35,744 nt of DNA from an uncultured beta proteobacterium (GTDB lineage Bacteria; Pseudomonadota; Gammaproteobacteria; Burkholderiales; Burkholderiaceae_C). The stretch spans positions 1-35,744 of the forward strand of contig CAISLN010000064.1 of NCBI GenBank assembly GCA_903886275.1. Reading direction: 5' to 3'. Under the pieces are notes generated by a model. It ran no database searches, was not told the origin of the DNA, and saw only the letters and a list, made by a program, of their open reading frames with translations. Positions 8,301 to 17,615 of the stretch are shown piece by piece (the stretch's first letter is position 1; each line of letters starts with the position of its first letter). The translations under genes were made by a program, and so were the position numbers.

Positions 8301-8444
8301 CTTGGGAACTTTTGATTAAATTTGGTTGAATTCAGTGGATCGCTATGAATTTGAGCTTTAGGCTGTTTTTTAGGTTGAATATGCGCAGTAATTTGACCGA
8401 ATATCCTGGAAGATCGCGTTTTTCACTAATTTGAGGAGACCTCG

Positions 8445-11400
8445 GTGCTAATTCATTCCCAACTGCCTTTCCCCTACCGACCCGAGAGTGAGGTCGTGGC
8501 GCGACATTTGCAGGTGGTGAACACCGGTTTGGATTGGGCTGCCGCCGCCCGCGCGGCCACGCCCTGGGTGCAAGCTGTGCGCGACAACCCGCCGCCCTTT
8601 TGGGCCATGGAGAGCCTGCTGCGCGAATATCCGATCTCCAGCGCCGAGGGTCTGGCCCTGATGCGACTGGCCGAAGCCTTGCTGCGCGTGCCCGATGCCG
8701 AAACCGCGATTGCCCTGACCGCCGACCAACTGGGCCGGGCCGACTTTGACAACAGCGGCGACAAGGTGCTGTCGCGCCTAAGCAGCACCGCCATTGCCCT
8801 GTCCAAGCATTTCTTGCCCGACCCGCAAACCGGAGCCGGCCCGCAGACCGAGCCCGGCATCATGGCCAAGCTGGGAGCCCGCACCGTGGTGGCTGCCACC
8901 CTGCGCGCGGTGCAGCTGCTGGGGCGCCAGTTTGTGCTGGGCCAGGACATGCCCGAGGCGATGAAGGAGGCCGACGCTGCGCGCAAGCAGCAGGGATCGC
9001 TGACCTATTCTTATGACATGCTGGGCGAGGGCGCGCGCACCGATGCGGACGCGCTGCGTTACCTGAAAAGTTATACCGACGCGATTGCCTTTATCGCCAG
9101 CCACGGCGACAGCAGCCTTGCGCCCGAACGCAACGATGGCATCAGCATCAAGCTCAGCGCCCTGCATCCGCGCTACGAAGACGCGCAAAGCGAACGCGTG
9201 CTGGCCGAGCTGGTGCCGCGCGTCTGGAGCCTGTGCGAGCAGGCGGCCCGGGCCAATATCAACCTGACCATCGACGCCGAAGAGGTGGACCGGTTGGAGC
9301 TTTCGCTGGAGGTGTTCGATGCGTTGCTGCAGCGAGTCGCTCAGCACTGCCCGCAGTGGAGTGGCTTTGGCCTGGCCCTGCAGTCTTACCAGACCCGTTC
9401 GCTGGAGCTCATAGAGCACCTCACCGCGCTGGCGCGCAGGCTCAAGGTGCGGCTGATGTGCCGTCTGGTCAAGGGTGCCTACTGGGATGCCGAGATCAAG
9501 CGCGCCCAGGAGCTGGGCCTGCCCTGCTACCCCGTGTTCACCCACAAGCACCATACCGATGTGTCGTACCTGGCCTGCGCCAGGCTGCTGCTCGATGCAC
9601 CGGACGCCATCTACCCCCAGTTTGCGACGCACAACGCCGCCACCATTGCCGCCATTCTGCAAATGGCAGCGCGCAGCGGCGGCCCCTTCGAGCTGCAGCG
9701 CCTGCATGGCATGGGCGAGGGCGTGTACCGCGAGGTGCTGAAAAACCCCGTTGTCGCCTGCCGCGTCTATGCGCCGGTGGGCGCGCACCGCGACCTCTTG
9801 GCTTATCTGGTGCGCCGGCTGCTGGAGAACGGCGCCAACTCTTCCTTTGTGCACCAGATGGCAGATGAGTCGGTGAACATGCAGGAGCTGCTGATATCGC
9901 CGCTGCGCCTGGAGCCGGTGTCTTCGCTGCCCATGCCGATCGACCTGTTTGGTGCCCATGCCGGTGCCCGCAAGAACAGCACCGGCCTGGACCTGACCGT
10001 GCCGGAAATGCGTGCGCCGCTGTTGGCTGCGCTGGCTGCCACCGCTGTGCCCGCCGTGGTTCCAGCCGACCTGGTCGATGTGGCCGAGGCCTTTCGCACC
10101 AGTCAGGCCAGCTTTGCCGCCTGGAGCCACACCGATGTGGGCCAGCGCGCTGCCATCCTGCGCCGCGCCGCCGACGCCATGCTGGCGCAAACCCCACAGC
10201 TGTGCGCCATGCTGGTCAAGGAAGCCTTCAAGACCTGGGGCGACGCGGTGTCCGAGGTGCGCGAGGCGGTGGATTTTTTGCGCTACTACGCCGATGAGGC
10301 CGAGCGCATCATGCAGCCCCTCTCCATGCCGCAGGTGCATGGCGTGACCGCCATGCCCTTCACCTATGGCGTGACCGGCGAGATCAACACCCTTCGTCTG
10401 ACGGCGCGCGGCGTCTGGGTCTGCATCAGCCCCTGGAATTTTCCGCTGGCCATTTTTGCCGGCCAGGTGGCTGCAGCGCTGGCCACCGGCAACACCGTGC
10501 TGGCCAAGCCGGCCGAACAAACCCCCGGCATTGCGCTGGCTGCGGTGCAGATCCTGCATAACGCAGGTGTGCCGGTGTATGCACTGCAACTGCTGCATGG
10601 CGCCGGTGAGACCATTGGCGCGGCCCTGGTGGCGCAGAGCGGCGTGGCCGGTGTGGTGTTCACCGGTTCGACCCAGGTGGCCAAGATCATCCAGCGCGCC
10701 CTGGCCGCCAAGGACGGCGCCATCGTGCCCTTGATTGCAGAGACCGGTGGCATCAACGCCATGCTGGTGGACTCCAGCGCCCTGCCCGAGCAGGTGGTGG
10801 ACGCGGTGGGCATGAGCGCCTTTCGCTCGGCCGGCCAGCGCTGCTCGGCCCTGCGCCTGCTCTGCGTGCATGAGTCGATTGCCGATGGCGTGATCGAGAT
10901 GGTGCAGGGCGCGGCGCGCGAGCTCAAGGCCGGCGACCCCGCAGATATGGCCACCGATGTCGGCCCGGTGATTGACCGGGAAGCCTTTGACAATATCCAG
11001 CGCCAGATCCAGCGCCTAGGCCGCGAGGCTAAGGTGGTGGTGCAGCCGCAAGTTGGTGCGCCATCGGCCGTACCCCACCTGATTGCGCCGCACGCCTTCG
11101 AGGTCAAAAGCATTGCCGATGTCACGTCTGAGATCTTTGGCCCGGTGCTGCAAATTGTGCGCTGGAGCGGGGACCCCTCCTTGGTGGTGGCGCAGATCAA
11201 TGCCCTGGGCTATGGCCTGACCTTTGGCATCCAGACGCGCATCGATTCGCGTGCCAACGCGCTGGCGCAGGCGGCCCACATCGGCAATGTCTACATCAAC
11301 CGCAACATGATCGGCGCGGTGGTGGGGGTGCAGCCCTTTGGCGGCGAGGGCTTGAGCGGCACCGGCCCCAAGGCTGGTGGCCCGCACTACCTGTACCGCT

Positions 11401-11471
11401 TTTGCTCCGAGCAGACCGTCACCGTCAACACCACAGCCGCTGGCGGCAACGCGGCCCTGCTGGCGCGTTAG
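8445..11471 (+). CDS. putA: Bifunctional proline dehydrogenase / L-glutamate gamma-semialdehyde dehydrogenase PutA
   Basis: PutA oxidises proline to glutamate: an FAD domain forms pyrroline-5-carboxylate and passes electrons to quinone, and an NAD-dependent aldehyde dehydrogenase domain finishes the oxidation, with channelling between them. The 1008-residue product has the PRODH barrel with RLVKGAYWD (340-348), then the ALDH domain with ISPWNFP (661-667), Glu766 in AETGG and catalytic Cys800 in AGQRCSALR. The C-terminal QPFGGEGLSGTGPKAGG segment is typical. At about 1000 residues it is the short form without the N-terminal DNA-binding domain of the E. coli 1320-residue protein. The GTG start is preceded by GAGGAG (8433-8438) at good spacing. 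The divergent Lrp-family gene probably controls it. Confidence 0.96.
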   Translation: MLIHSQLPFPYRPESEVVARHLQVVNTGLDWAAAARAATPWVQAVRDNPPPFWAMESLLREYPISSAEGLALMRLAEALLRVPDAETAIALTADQLGRADFDNSGDKVLSRLSSTAIALSKHFLPDPQTGAGPQTEPGIMAKLGARTVVAATLRAVQLLGRQFVLGQDMPEAMKEADAARKQQGSLTYSYDMLGEGARTDADALRYLKSYTDAIAFIASHGDSSLAPERNDGISIKLSALHPRYEDAQSERVLAELVPRVWSLCEQAARANINLTIDAEEVDRLELSLEVFDALLQRVAQHCPQWSGFGLALQSYQTRSLELIEHLTALARRLKVRLMCRLVKGAYWDAEIKRAQELGLPCYPVFTHKHHTDVSYLACARLLLDAPDAIYPQFATHNAATIAAILQMAARSGGPFELQRLHGMGEGVYREVLKNPVVACRVYAPVGAHRDLLAYLVRRLLENGANSSFVHQMADESVNMQELLISPLRLEPVSSLPMPIDLFGAHAGARKNSTGLDLTVPEMRAPLLAALAATAVPAVVPADLVDVAEAFRTSQASFAAWSHTDVGQRAAILRRAADAMLAQTPQLCAMLVKEAFKTWGDAVSEVREAVDFLRYYADEAERIMQPLSMPQVHGVTAMPFTYGVTGEINTLRLTARGVWVCISPWNFPLAIFAGQVAAALATGNTVLAKPAEQTPGIALAAVQILHNAGVPVYALQLLHGAGETIGAALVAQSGVAGVVFTGSTQVAKIIQRALAAKDGAIVPLIAETGGINAMLVDSSALPEQVVDAVGMSAFRSAGQRCSALRLLCVHESIADGVIEMVQGAARELKAGDPADMATDVGPVIDREAFDNIQRQIQRLGREAKVVVQPQVGAPSAVPHLIAPHAFEVKSIADVTSEIFGPVLQIVRWSGDPSLVVAQINALGYGLTFGIQTRIDSRANALAQAAHIGNVYINRNMIGAVVGVQPFGGEGLSGTGPKAGGPHYLYRFCSEQTVTVNTTAAGGNAALLAR

Positions 11472-11624
11472 GTCTGGGGGCCTCCTACCGGGCGGCCCCA
11501 ATGGAGGTCCACTATTTGGTGCGTGGAGGGTGCTGGCATAAACTGGCCGTTCAACACAAGGGAGGCCCGTGCAGACAAGACATCCAAGCAGGGGCCGCAG
11601 CGGCCCGGTTACAGGCACCGACAG

Positions 11625-13391
11625 ATGGTGGGCATGACTGCGCTCACCGCTGCCCTGCTGCGTTTTAAACCGACGGGTGATTTTTGGGGCGGCTTTGCCT
11701 CCATGCTGGTGGCTCTGCCCGCATCGGTGGCCTTTGGCGTCACCGTGTATTCGGCCATCAGCCCCCAGTACGCCGTTTTTGGCGCCCTGGCCGGCATCCT
11801 GGGCGCCACCGCTCTGGGTCTGATTGCGCCCACCTTTGGCGGCACCGACCGGCTCATCAGCGCCCCCTGCGCCCCGGCAGCGGCGGTGCTTTCTGCCTTT
11901 GCGATAGAGCTGGTGCGCCAGGGCACGGCACCCAGCAGCATTGTGTTGTTGCTCACCGTGATGGGCATTCTCACCGGGCTGATCCAGATGTGCATTGGCT
12001 TCATGGGTGCGGGGCGTCTCATCAAGTACATCCCCTACACGGTGGTCAGTGGCTACCTGAGCGGCGTGGGCCTGATCATCATCGGCAGCCAGATTCCTCA
12101 CTTTGTAGGCGCTGCCCAAGACCTGCCCTGGTGGCGTGCGCTGAGCTCACCCGCCGCTTGGGATGCGCGCAGCCTGGTGATAGGTGCTGCCACGGTGGCA
12201 GTGGCCCTGCTCGCACCCCGCGTGACCCGTGCCATACCGGCCACCATTCTGGGCATTTTGGCCGGCATCGCCGCCTATGTGGCGCTGTCCCGCACCGACC
12301 CTTCTATGCTGACGCTGGACAACAACCCTTTGGTGCTGGGTGCCCTGGGCGCCACCGGAGAGGGCTATCTGGAGACCATCGTCGGGCGCTGGAACGACAT
12401 GGGCGAGTTGCGCCTGTCGCAGGTGGCCGGCCTGCTTGGCAGCGCGCTCACGTTGGCTGCTCTGTTGTCGATCGACACGCTTAAGACCTGTGTGGTGATC
12501 GACCAGATGACGCGCACCCGCCATGAGCCCAACCGTGAATTGTTTGCGCAGGGCCTGGCCAATATTGCCTCTTCTGCGGTGGGGGGCATGCCGGGAGCGG
12601 GCACCATGGGTGCCTCCATGGTCAACCTCAACAGTGGCGCCACCACCCGCCTGTCGGGCGTGATGGAGGGCGCGTTGTCCCTGGTGGCGGCGCTGGCCCT
12701 GAGCCAGTTCATTGCCTGGATTCCGGTGGCCACGCTGGCCGGCATATTGATCGTGGTGGGCCTGCGCATGATTGACACCAAGCCCCTGCGCTTTTTGGAG
12801 TCGCGCGCCACGGTGTTCGACTTTGCCGTGGTGGCCGTTGTAATTGCCTGCGCCCTGACGGTGGGCTTGATCGCCGCCTCAGCCACCGGTGTGGCCCTGT
12901 CGATTCTGCTGTTCGTGCGCGAGCAGGTGGGCGGTTCGGTGGTGCGGCACAAGACCTTTGTGAACCAGCGCTCCAGCACCTGGTACCGCCCCGAACATGA
13001 GATGCGCCTGATCGCCCAGCAGGGGGACAAGGCCGTCATCTTCGAGCTGCAGGGCAGTCTGTTTTTTGGCACCACCTACGAGCTCTATAGCGTGCTGGAG
13101 TTCGAACTCAAGACGCGCGACTATGTCATTTTGGACCTGCGCCGGGTCCAGTCGGTGGACATCACGGCCGCCCATATGCTCAACAATGTGCGCGACATGT
13201 TGCGCGAGCGCGGCAAGTTGCTGCTGCTCAGCCATGTGCGCGAGCAGTTGCCCAGCGGACGCAACCTGATGGAGTTTTTCCGCCAAAGCGGTTTGATCGA
13301 ACCAGAGTCTGGCGGCAACCTGCCAGCGGGCGCCACAGCCCGTGCACCCACGGTGCGGGTCTTCAAAGACCTGCCGGCTGCCATCGAGTGA
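11625..13391 (+). CDS. SulP-family inorganic anion transporter with STAS domain, C-terminus cut by an in-frame TGA
   Basis: This SLC26/SulP-type membrane transporter is 588 residues long. A membrane domain of many helices (SulP motifs include LPASVAFGV near the start and GMPGAGTMGAS in the middle) is followed by a STAS domain at roughly 470-570 (VIFELQGSLFFGT, then VILDLRRVQSVD). Substrates in the family include sulfate, bicarbonate and other anions. Start choice is ATG 11625 or ATG 11634; both fit. The TGA at 13389-13391 is followed at once, in the same frame, by a cyclic-nucleotide-binding domain. Family members commonly carry that domain as a fusion and have a Trp-Val/Ala-Glu-Asp motif at this place, so TGA probably replaces TGG. 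The choline-sulfatase gene downstream suggests sulfate handling. Confidence 0.85.
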   Translation: MVGMTALTAALLRFKPTGDFWGGFASMLVALPASVAFGVTVYSAISPQYAVFGALAGILGATALGLIAPTFGGTDRLISAPCAPAAAVLSAFAIELVRQGTAPSSIVLLLTVMGILTGLIQMCIGFMGAGRLIKYIPYTVVSGYLSGVGLIIIGSQIPHFVGAAQDLPWWRALSSPAAWDARSLVIGAATVAVALLAPRVTRAIPATILGILAGIAAYVALSRTDPSMLTLDNNPLVLGALGATGEGYLETIVGRWNDMGELRLSQVAGLLGSALTLAALLSIDTLKTCVVIDQMTRTRHEPNRELFAQGLANIASSAVGGMPGAGTMGASMVNLNSGATTRLSGVMEGALSLVAALALSQFIAWIPVATLAGILIVVGLRMIDTKPLRFLESRATVFDFAVVAVVIACALTVGLIAASATGVALSILLFVREQVGGSVVRHKTFVNQRSSTWYRPEHEMRLIAQQGDKAVIFELQGSLFFGTTYELYSVLEFELKTRDYVILDLRRVQSVDITAAHMLNNVRDMLRERGKLLLLSHVREQLPSGRNLMEFFRQSGLIEPESGGNLPAGATARAPTVRVFKDLPAAIE

Positions 13392-13886
13392 GTGGAGGAC
13401 CAAATCGTGGGTGAGGTCGAACGCCCCGGCATCCTTGAGGCACCGCTGACGCTGCAGGAAATGGACCTGTTCAAGAGCCACAAGGGTGAGACCATTGCCG
13501 ACCTGGAGTCGCGCATGCAGCAGCGCAGCTTCCACGCCGGAGAGACGATTTACGCCATCGGCGACCAGGTGCCCGAGCTGTTCCTGATCCGCCGCGGTGA
13601 GGTGCGCATCACCGCTCCGGTGGCGGGCAGCCGCCAGGTGCACCACATCGCCACCTACGGGCGCAGCGACTTCTTTGGCGGCATGTCCTTTTTGGACGAA
13701 CATGTGCGCACCGAGAACGCCATCGCACAGACCGACGTCGAACTGTTTTCCCTGTCGCTGCAGCAGTACGAGCAGCTGACCGAGAGCCACAAAAAACTCT
13801 CGCTGCTGCTGATGACCGCCATCTCCCGCACCCTGGCCCAGCGCCTGCGCCACGCCGATGGCGAGCGCGTGCTGCTGCACGCATAG
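13392..13886 (+). CDS. Cyclic-nucleotide-binding domain, detached C-terminal part of the SulP transporter
   Basis: This 164-codon segment encodes one cNMP-binding (CAP effector-like) domain: ETIYAIGDQVPELFLIRRGE, then GRSDFFGGMSFLDEHVRTENAIAQ-type phosphate-binding-cassette sequence around residues 90-114. There is no helix-turn-helix after it, so it is not a Crp-type regulator. It lies in the same frame as the SulP-STAS gene, separated only by the TGA stop at 13389-13391, and its first codon (GTG, 13392) has no independent spacing for a ribosome binding site other than sequence inside the upstream gene. It may be made by re-initiation at GTG, by stop read-through, or not at all if the TGA is a recent nonsense mutation or a base-call error. 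Confidence 0.7.
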   Translation: MEDQIVGEVERPGILEAPLTLQEMDLFKSHKGETIADLESRMQQRSFHAGETIYAIGDQVPELFLIRRGEVRITAPVAGSRQVHHIATYGRSDFFGGMSFLDEHVRTENAIAQTDVELFSLSLQQYEQLTESHKKLSLLLMTAISRTLAQRLRHADGERVLLHA

Positions 13887-14010
13887 CCTGGATAGATAAA
13901 GGTCGCGTGCAGAAAAGAAGGGCGGGCCGGGATGGTGTACGTTAGGGGCCATGGCGCCGTCTGCGGGTGGCGGCCATTGCACCTGCCACCTCAATAGAAA
14001 GCCCACGCCC

Positions 14011-15525
14011 ATGGCCGCCCAACGCCCCAACATTTTGTTCATCATGGCCGACCAGATGGCAGCACCCCTGCTGCCCATGTACCACCCGCAGTCGGTGGTG
14101 CAAATGCCCCACTTAAGCCGCCTGGCCGCCGAGGGTGTGGTGTTTGAGTCCGCTTACTGCCCCAGCCCCCTGTGCGCGCCCTCGCGCTTTAGCCTGGTCA
14201 GCGGGCAGTTGCCCTCGCAGATCGGTGCCTATGACAATGCGGCCGACTTCGCTGCCGACATTCCCACCTATGCGCATTACCTGCGCGATCTGGGCTACCG
14301 CACGGCGCTGTCGGGCAAGATGCATTTCTGCGGTCCCGACCAGTTGCATGGTTTCGAGGAGCGTATGACCAGCGACATCTATCCGGCCGACTACGGCTGG
14401 GCCGTGAACTGGGATGCGTTGGAGGTGCGCCCGAGCTGGTACCACAACATGTCTTCCGTGCTGCAGGCCGGCCCCAGCGTGCGCACCAACCAGCTCGACC
14501 ATGACGAAGAGACCGTCTTCAAGGCGCGCCAGTACCTGTACGACCATGTGCGCAACACGCCCGAGCAGCCCTTTTGCCTGACGGTGTCGATGACGCACCC
14601 GCACGACCCCTACACGATACCGCCTGAGTATTACGAGCTGTACCGCGACGAAGACATTCCCATGCCGACCCACCCCATCGCGCAAGACGATCAGGACGCG
14701 CATTCCCAGCGCCTGCTCAAAGTCATAGACCTGTGGGACAAGCCGCTTTCTGAGGAGGCGATACGCCGGGCCCGACGCGCCTACTTTGGTTCCTGCAGCT
14801 ATGTGGACGCCAAGATTGGCGAACTGCTCAAGACGCTCAAGGACTGCGGCCTGGCAGACGACACCATCGTCGTCTTCTCCGGTGACCATGGTGACATGCT
14901 GGGCGAGCGCGGGCTTTGGTACAAGATGCACTGGTTCGAGATGGCCGCGCGCGTGCCCCTGATCGTGCATGCACCCAAGCGCTTCAAGGCTGGTCGCGTG
15001 GCAGCCAGCGTCTCCACGATTGATTTGTTGCCCACCTTTGTGGAGATGGCCGACAGCCGGGTCGATCCGCTGCTGCCCCTGGATGGCCGCTCGCTGATGC
15101 CCCATCTGCAAGGCACAGGCGGGCACGACGAGGTGATTGGCGAGTACATGGCCGAGGGCAGCAAGACGCCGCTGGTGATGATTCGCCGTGGAGCCTGGAA
15201 GTTCATCTACGCGCAAGACGACATTTGCATGTTGTTCAACTTGCAGAGCGATCCCTCCGAGCGGTGCAACCTAGCAGCAGAGGCCGCCCACCAAGAAACC
15301 CTGCAGGCCTTTATGGCTGAGGCCGCCAAGCGCTGGGACCTGCCCGCCCTGCACCAGCAGGTGCTCAATAGCCAGCGCCGTCGCCGTCTGGTCTACAGCG
15401 CGCTGACCAAGGGAAAGCTCAAGTCCTGGGACCACCAGCCCTTTGTCGATGGCAGCCAGCAGTACATGCGCAACCACATCGACCTCGATGACCTGGAGCG
15501 CCGCGCGCGCTTTCCACGACCTTAA
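14011..15525 (+). CDS. betC: Choline-sulfatase BetC
   Basis: This 504-residue type I sulfatase is probably choline-sulfatase, which hydrolyses choline O-sulfate to choline and sulfate. The N-terminal NILFIMADQ supplies metal-binding Asp13. Cys55 in LCAPSR is the residue converted to formylglycine by the maturation enzyme (CxPSR type). GAYDNAADFAADIPTYAHYL and SGKMHFCGPDQLHGFEERM are characteristic of BetC rather than of aryl- or glycosulfatases. FSGDHGDMLGE supplies further metal ligands, and the C-terminal extension is typical of the family. I chose ATG 14011 over ATG 13951 for the family length; neither has a strong ribosome binding site. No betA, betB or betI is in the window; the SulP transporter upstream may export or import the sulfate. 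Confidence 0.9.
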   Translation: MAAQRPNILFIMADQMAAPLLPMYHPQSVVQMPHLSRLAAEGVVFESAYCPSPLCAPSRFSLVSGQLPSQIGAYDNAADFAADIPTYAHYLRDLGYRTALSGKMHFCGPDQLHGFEERMTSDIYPADYGWAVNWDALEVRPSWYHNMSSVLQAGPSVRTNQLDHDEETVFKARQYLYDHVRNTPEQPFCLTVSMTHPHDPYTIPPEYYELYRDEDIPMPTHPIAQDDQDAHSQRLLKVIDLWDKPLSEEAIRRARRAYFGSCSYVDAKIGELLKTLKDCGLADDTIVVFSGDHGDMLGERGLWYKMHWFEMAARVPLIVHAPKRFKAGRVAASVSTIDLLPTFVEMADSRVDPLLPLDGRSLMPHLQGTGGHDEVIGEYMAEGSKTPLVMIRRGAWKFIYAQDDICMLFNLQSDPSERCNLAAEAAHQETLQAFMAEAAKRWDLPALHQQVLNSQRRRRLVYSALTKGKLKSWDHQPFVDGSQQYMRNHIDLDDLERRARFPRP

Positions 15526-15542
15526 AAGTATGAAAGAGTAGG

Positions 15543-15570
15543 TTGGGCACCGCTGCGCTGGGGCTAAGAT
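15543..15570 (+). promoter_or_regulatory. Possible sigma-70 promoter of the chemoreceptor gene
   Basis: TTGGGC (15543-15548) and TAAGAT (15565-15570) are separated by 16 bases and lie 46 bases before the chemoreceptor ATG. Both hexamers resemble the -35 and -10 consensus. No sigma-28 motif was seen. Confidence 0.35.
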
Positions 15571-15616
15571 AGCGAGCGCCGGGTTGGACGGCTTCAAATA
15601 TAAAGAGAAACACACC

Positions 15617-17056
15617 ATGAGCGAAAAATCTGTACCTTTAGCCCGCGCCCTGTTGGGCGACAGGGTGCTGCTGCTAGCCGTCGCACTGAGCGCATTGGCC
15701 AGCGTGGTGCTCGGCATGCAGTTCGTCGAATCCGGACTCGCCATAGGCGCCACCGTGGCGCTGCTGTTGATTGCCGGTCTTGCCTATGGCAGCGGGCCGG
15801 GCTCTGCGGGCAGCCGCTATGTGCTGACCTTTGTGTTGGTGTCGTTTGTGGCGCTGCATCTGCAGCTGGCGCAGGGCATGCTGGAGCTGCACTTCGGGGT
15901 CTTCGTGGTGCTGGCCTTTTTACTGGTCTATCTGGACTGGAAGGTGATCGTGTTTGGGGCCCTGCTGTTTGCCGTTCACCATGTCGTCTTTGACCGTTTG
16001 CAGGCCGCTGGTATGGGTTTTTACTGCACCACTGAGGCCAATTTTCCGCGCGTGATACTGCATGCCGTGTACGTGGTAATCCAGTCCGGCGTCGAGGTGG
16101 TACTGGCCCTGAGCATGGGTCGCGCCTCGCAAGAAGGCGAGGAGCTGGCGCGTCTGGTGACCAGTGTGAACCGAGCCGACAGCATTGCGCTGGACGTGCG
16201 TGGCCTGCGCTTGAGCACACCAGGCGCGCTGGCACTGCAATCCACGCTGCAGCGCATGGAGGCCGCCGTATCCGCAGTGCGCCATGGGGCGCAGAGCATG
16301 GATGTGGCGTGCACCGAAATTGCCAGCGGCAACCAGGACCTGAGCGACCGCACCGAGCAGACCGCAGGCAATTTGCAGCGCACCTCCACCAGCATGGCGG
16401 CGCTGACGCAGACCGTGCGCCAGAGCGCCGACAGTGCGCAGCAGGCCAACCGACTGGCACTGAACGCCAGCTCGGTGGCAGCGCAGGGCGGCGTGGTGGT
16501 GGCCCAGGTGGTGGCGACCATGCAGGGCATCAATGAGAGCTCGCGGCGCATCTCCGACATCATCAGCGTGATCGACGGCATCGCCTTTCAGACCAATATT
16601 TTGGCGCTCAATGCGGCCGTGGAGGCTGCGCGCGCCGGTGAGCAGGGCCGCGGCTTTGCCGTCGTGGCCTCCGAGGTGCGTTCCCTGGCCGGGCGCAGTG
16701 CCGAAGCGGCCAAGGAAATCAAGAGCCTGATCAACGCCAGCGTGGAGCGGGTGGAGCAGGGCAGCGCCCTGGTCGGACAGGCCGGCACCACCATGGCCGA
16801 GGTGGTGGACAGCATCCGCCGGGTGACCGACATCATGGGTGAGATCAGCTCGGCCACGGCCGAGCAGGCCAACGGTATGGCTCAGGTGGGCAGTGCCGTC
16901 CATGAGATGGACCAGGCCACCCAGCAAAACGCCGCCCTGGTGGAGCAGATGGCCGCCGCCGCTGCCAGCCTGAAATCACAGTCGCAGGATCTGGTGCATA
17001 CCGTTGCCGTGTTCCAGTCGCAAGACGATGGCGGGGTGCGTCGCCTGGATTGGTAA
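15617..17056 (+). CDS. Methyl-accepting chemotaxis protein with polytopic N-terminal membrane domain
   Basis: This 479-residue chemoreceptor lacks the usual two-helix, periplasmic-sensor layout. Residues 17-167 contain five or six closely packed hydrophobic segments with almost no periplasmic loop, so sensing is likely within or close to the membrane. A coiled-coil signalling domain follows (about 215-460), with the highly conserved hairpin tip [20 protein letters not shown] and [20 protein letters not shown] at about 320-360. The tip binds CheW and CheA. No clear HAMP domain is visible after the last membrane segment. ATG 15617 was chosen over TTG 15584 because AAAGAGAAA precedes it. No che genes are nearby, so it is an orphan receptor; its ligand is unknown. 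Confidence 0.9.
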   Translation: MSEKSVPLARALLGDRVLLLAVALSALASVVLGMQFVESGLAIGATVALLLIAGLAYGSGPGSAGSRYVLTFVLVSFVALHLQLAQGMLELHFGVFVVLAFLLVYLDWKVIVFGALLFAVHHVVFDRLQAAGMGFYCTTEANFPRVILHAVYVVIQSGVEVVLALSMGRASQEGEELARLVTSVNRADSIALDVRGLRLSTPGALALQSTLQRMEAAVSAVRHGAQSMDVACTEIASGNQDLSDRTEQTAGNLQRTSTSMAALTQTVRQSADSAQQANRLALNASSVAAQGGVVVAQVVATMQGINESSRRISDIISVIDGIAFQTNILALNAAVEAARAGEQGRGFAVVASEVRSLAGRSAEAAKEIKSLINASVERVEQGSALVGQAGTTMAEVVDSIRRVTDIMGEISSATAEQANGMAQVGSAVHEMDQATQQNAALVEQMAAAAASLKSQSQDLVHTVAVFQSQDDGGVRRLDW

Positions 17057-17058
17057 GC

Positions 17059-17592
17059 ATGGCGCGCGTGCTGCTGGCTTATTCCAGCGTGGACGGGCAA
17101 ACCTTGAAGATTTGCCAGCGTTTGCAGCAGCTGTTCATGTCCCTCGGGCACAAGGCGGAACTGTTCGCAATCGGCCAAGCTGCTGGCCCGAACCTGGACG
17201 CGTTTGACCGCGTCGTCATCGGCGCCAGCATCCGCTACGGCAAGCACCGCCCGGAGGTCTATCGCTTCATCGAGGCCCACCGCGAGGCGCTTGAGCGCAA
17301 ACCCAGCGCATTCTTTTCGGTCAATGTCGTGGCCCGCAAGCCCGGCAAAAACACCGCCGATACCAACCCCTATATCCGGACCTTCAGACGCACGACCAGC
17401 TGGGTGCCTGGGGTGATCGCAGTCTTCGCCGGCAAGATCGATTACCAGCGCTACGGCTATTTCGACCGCCTGGTCATCCGGCTCATCATGTGGGTCACCA
17501 AGGGGCCGACCGACCCGGCTGCCTGTGTCGAGTTCACCGATTGGCAAGCGGTGGAGCGCTTCGCGCAGCAGGTGGGTTCAGGCGCCGAATAA
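17059..17592 (+). CDS. hemG: Menaquinone-dependent protoporphyrinogen IX dehydrogenase HemG (flavodoxin family)
   Basis: This 177-residue protein has the long-chain flavodoxin fold of HemG, the FMN-dependent membrane-associated enzyme that oxidises protoporphyrinogen IX to protoporphyrin IX using quinone. VLLAYSSVDGQTLKIC (4-19) is the FMN phosphate loop. VVIGASIRYGKHRPEVYRFI and a basic region rich in Lys/Arg/Thr (the HemG-specific insertion) follow. Length is close to E. coli HemG (181). It begins two bases after the chemoreceptor stop, so translation is probably coupled, but no functional link to chemotaxis is obvious. Many betaproteobacteria use HemJ or HemY instead, so this could be a second enzyme. 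Confidence 0.85.
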   Translation: MARVLLAYSSVDGQTLKICQRLQQLFMSLGHKAELFAIGQAAGPNLDAFDRVVIGASIRYGKHRPEVYRFIEAHREALERKPSAFFSVNVVARKPGKNTADTNPYIRTFRRTTSWVPGVIAVFAGKIDYQRYGYFDRLVIRLIMWVTKGPTDPAACVEFTDWQAVERFAQQVGSGAE

Positions 17593-17599
17593 CCGGCGA

Positions 17600-17615
17600 G
17601 ACAGAACGGTCTGTC
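17600..17615. promoter_or_regulatory. Operator-like 16-bp dyad after hemG
   Basis: GACAGAACGGTCTGTC has perfect six-base arms around a four-base centre. The sequence style (ACAGA-N-CGGTCTGT) recalls TetR-family operators, but no TetR gene or start codon is adjacent and no T run follows, so it is neither a clear terminator nor a placed operator. Confidence 0.3.

Noticed and set aside
8778..10871. Long open frame (697 codons) on the minus strand opposite putA
   Set aside because: It is an antisense shadow of a clear PutA gene. Its translation is His/Gln/Gly-rich with no known motif, as expected for the opposite strand of GC-rich coding DNA.
13389..13391. TGA as a selenocysteine or recoded Trp codon
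   Set aside because: No selenocysteine insertion stem-loop was recognised and many other genes here end with TGA (for example diaA), so general recoding is excluded.
13392..13886. Stand-alone Crp/Fnr-type transcription factor
   Set aside because: Only the nucleotide-binding domain is present; there is no helix-turn-helix, and the frame is continuous with the SulP gene.
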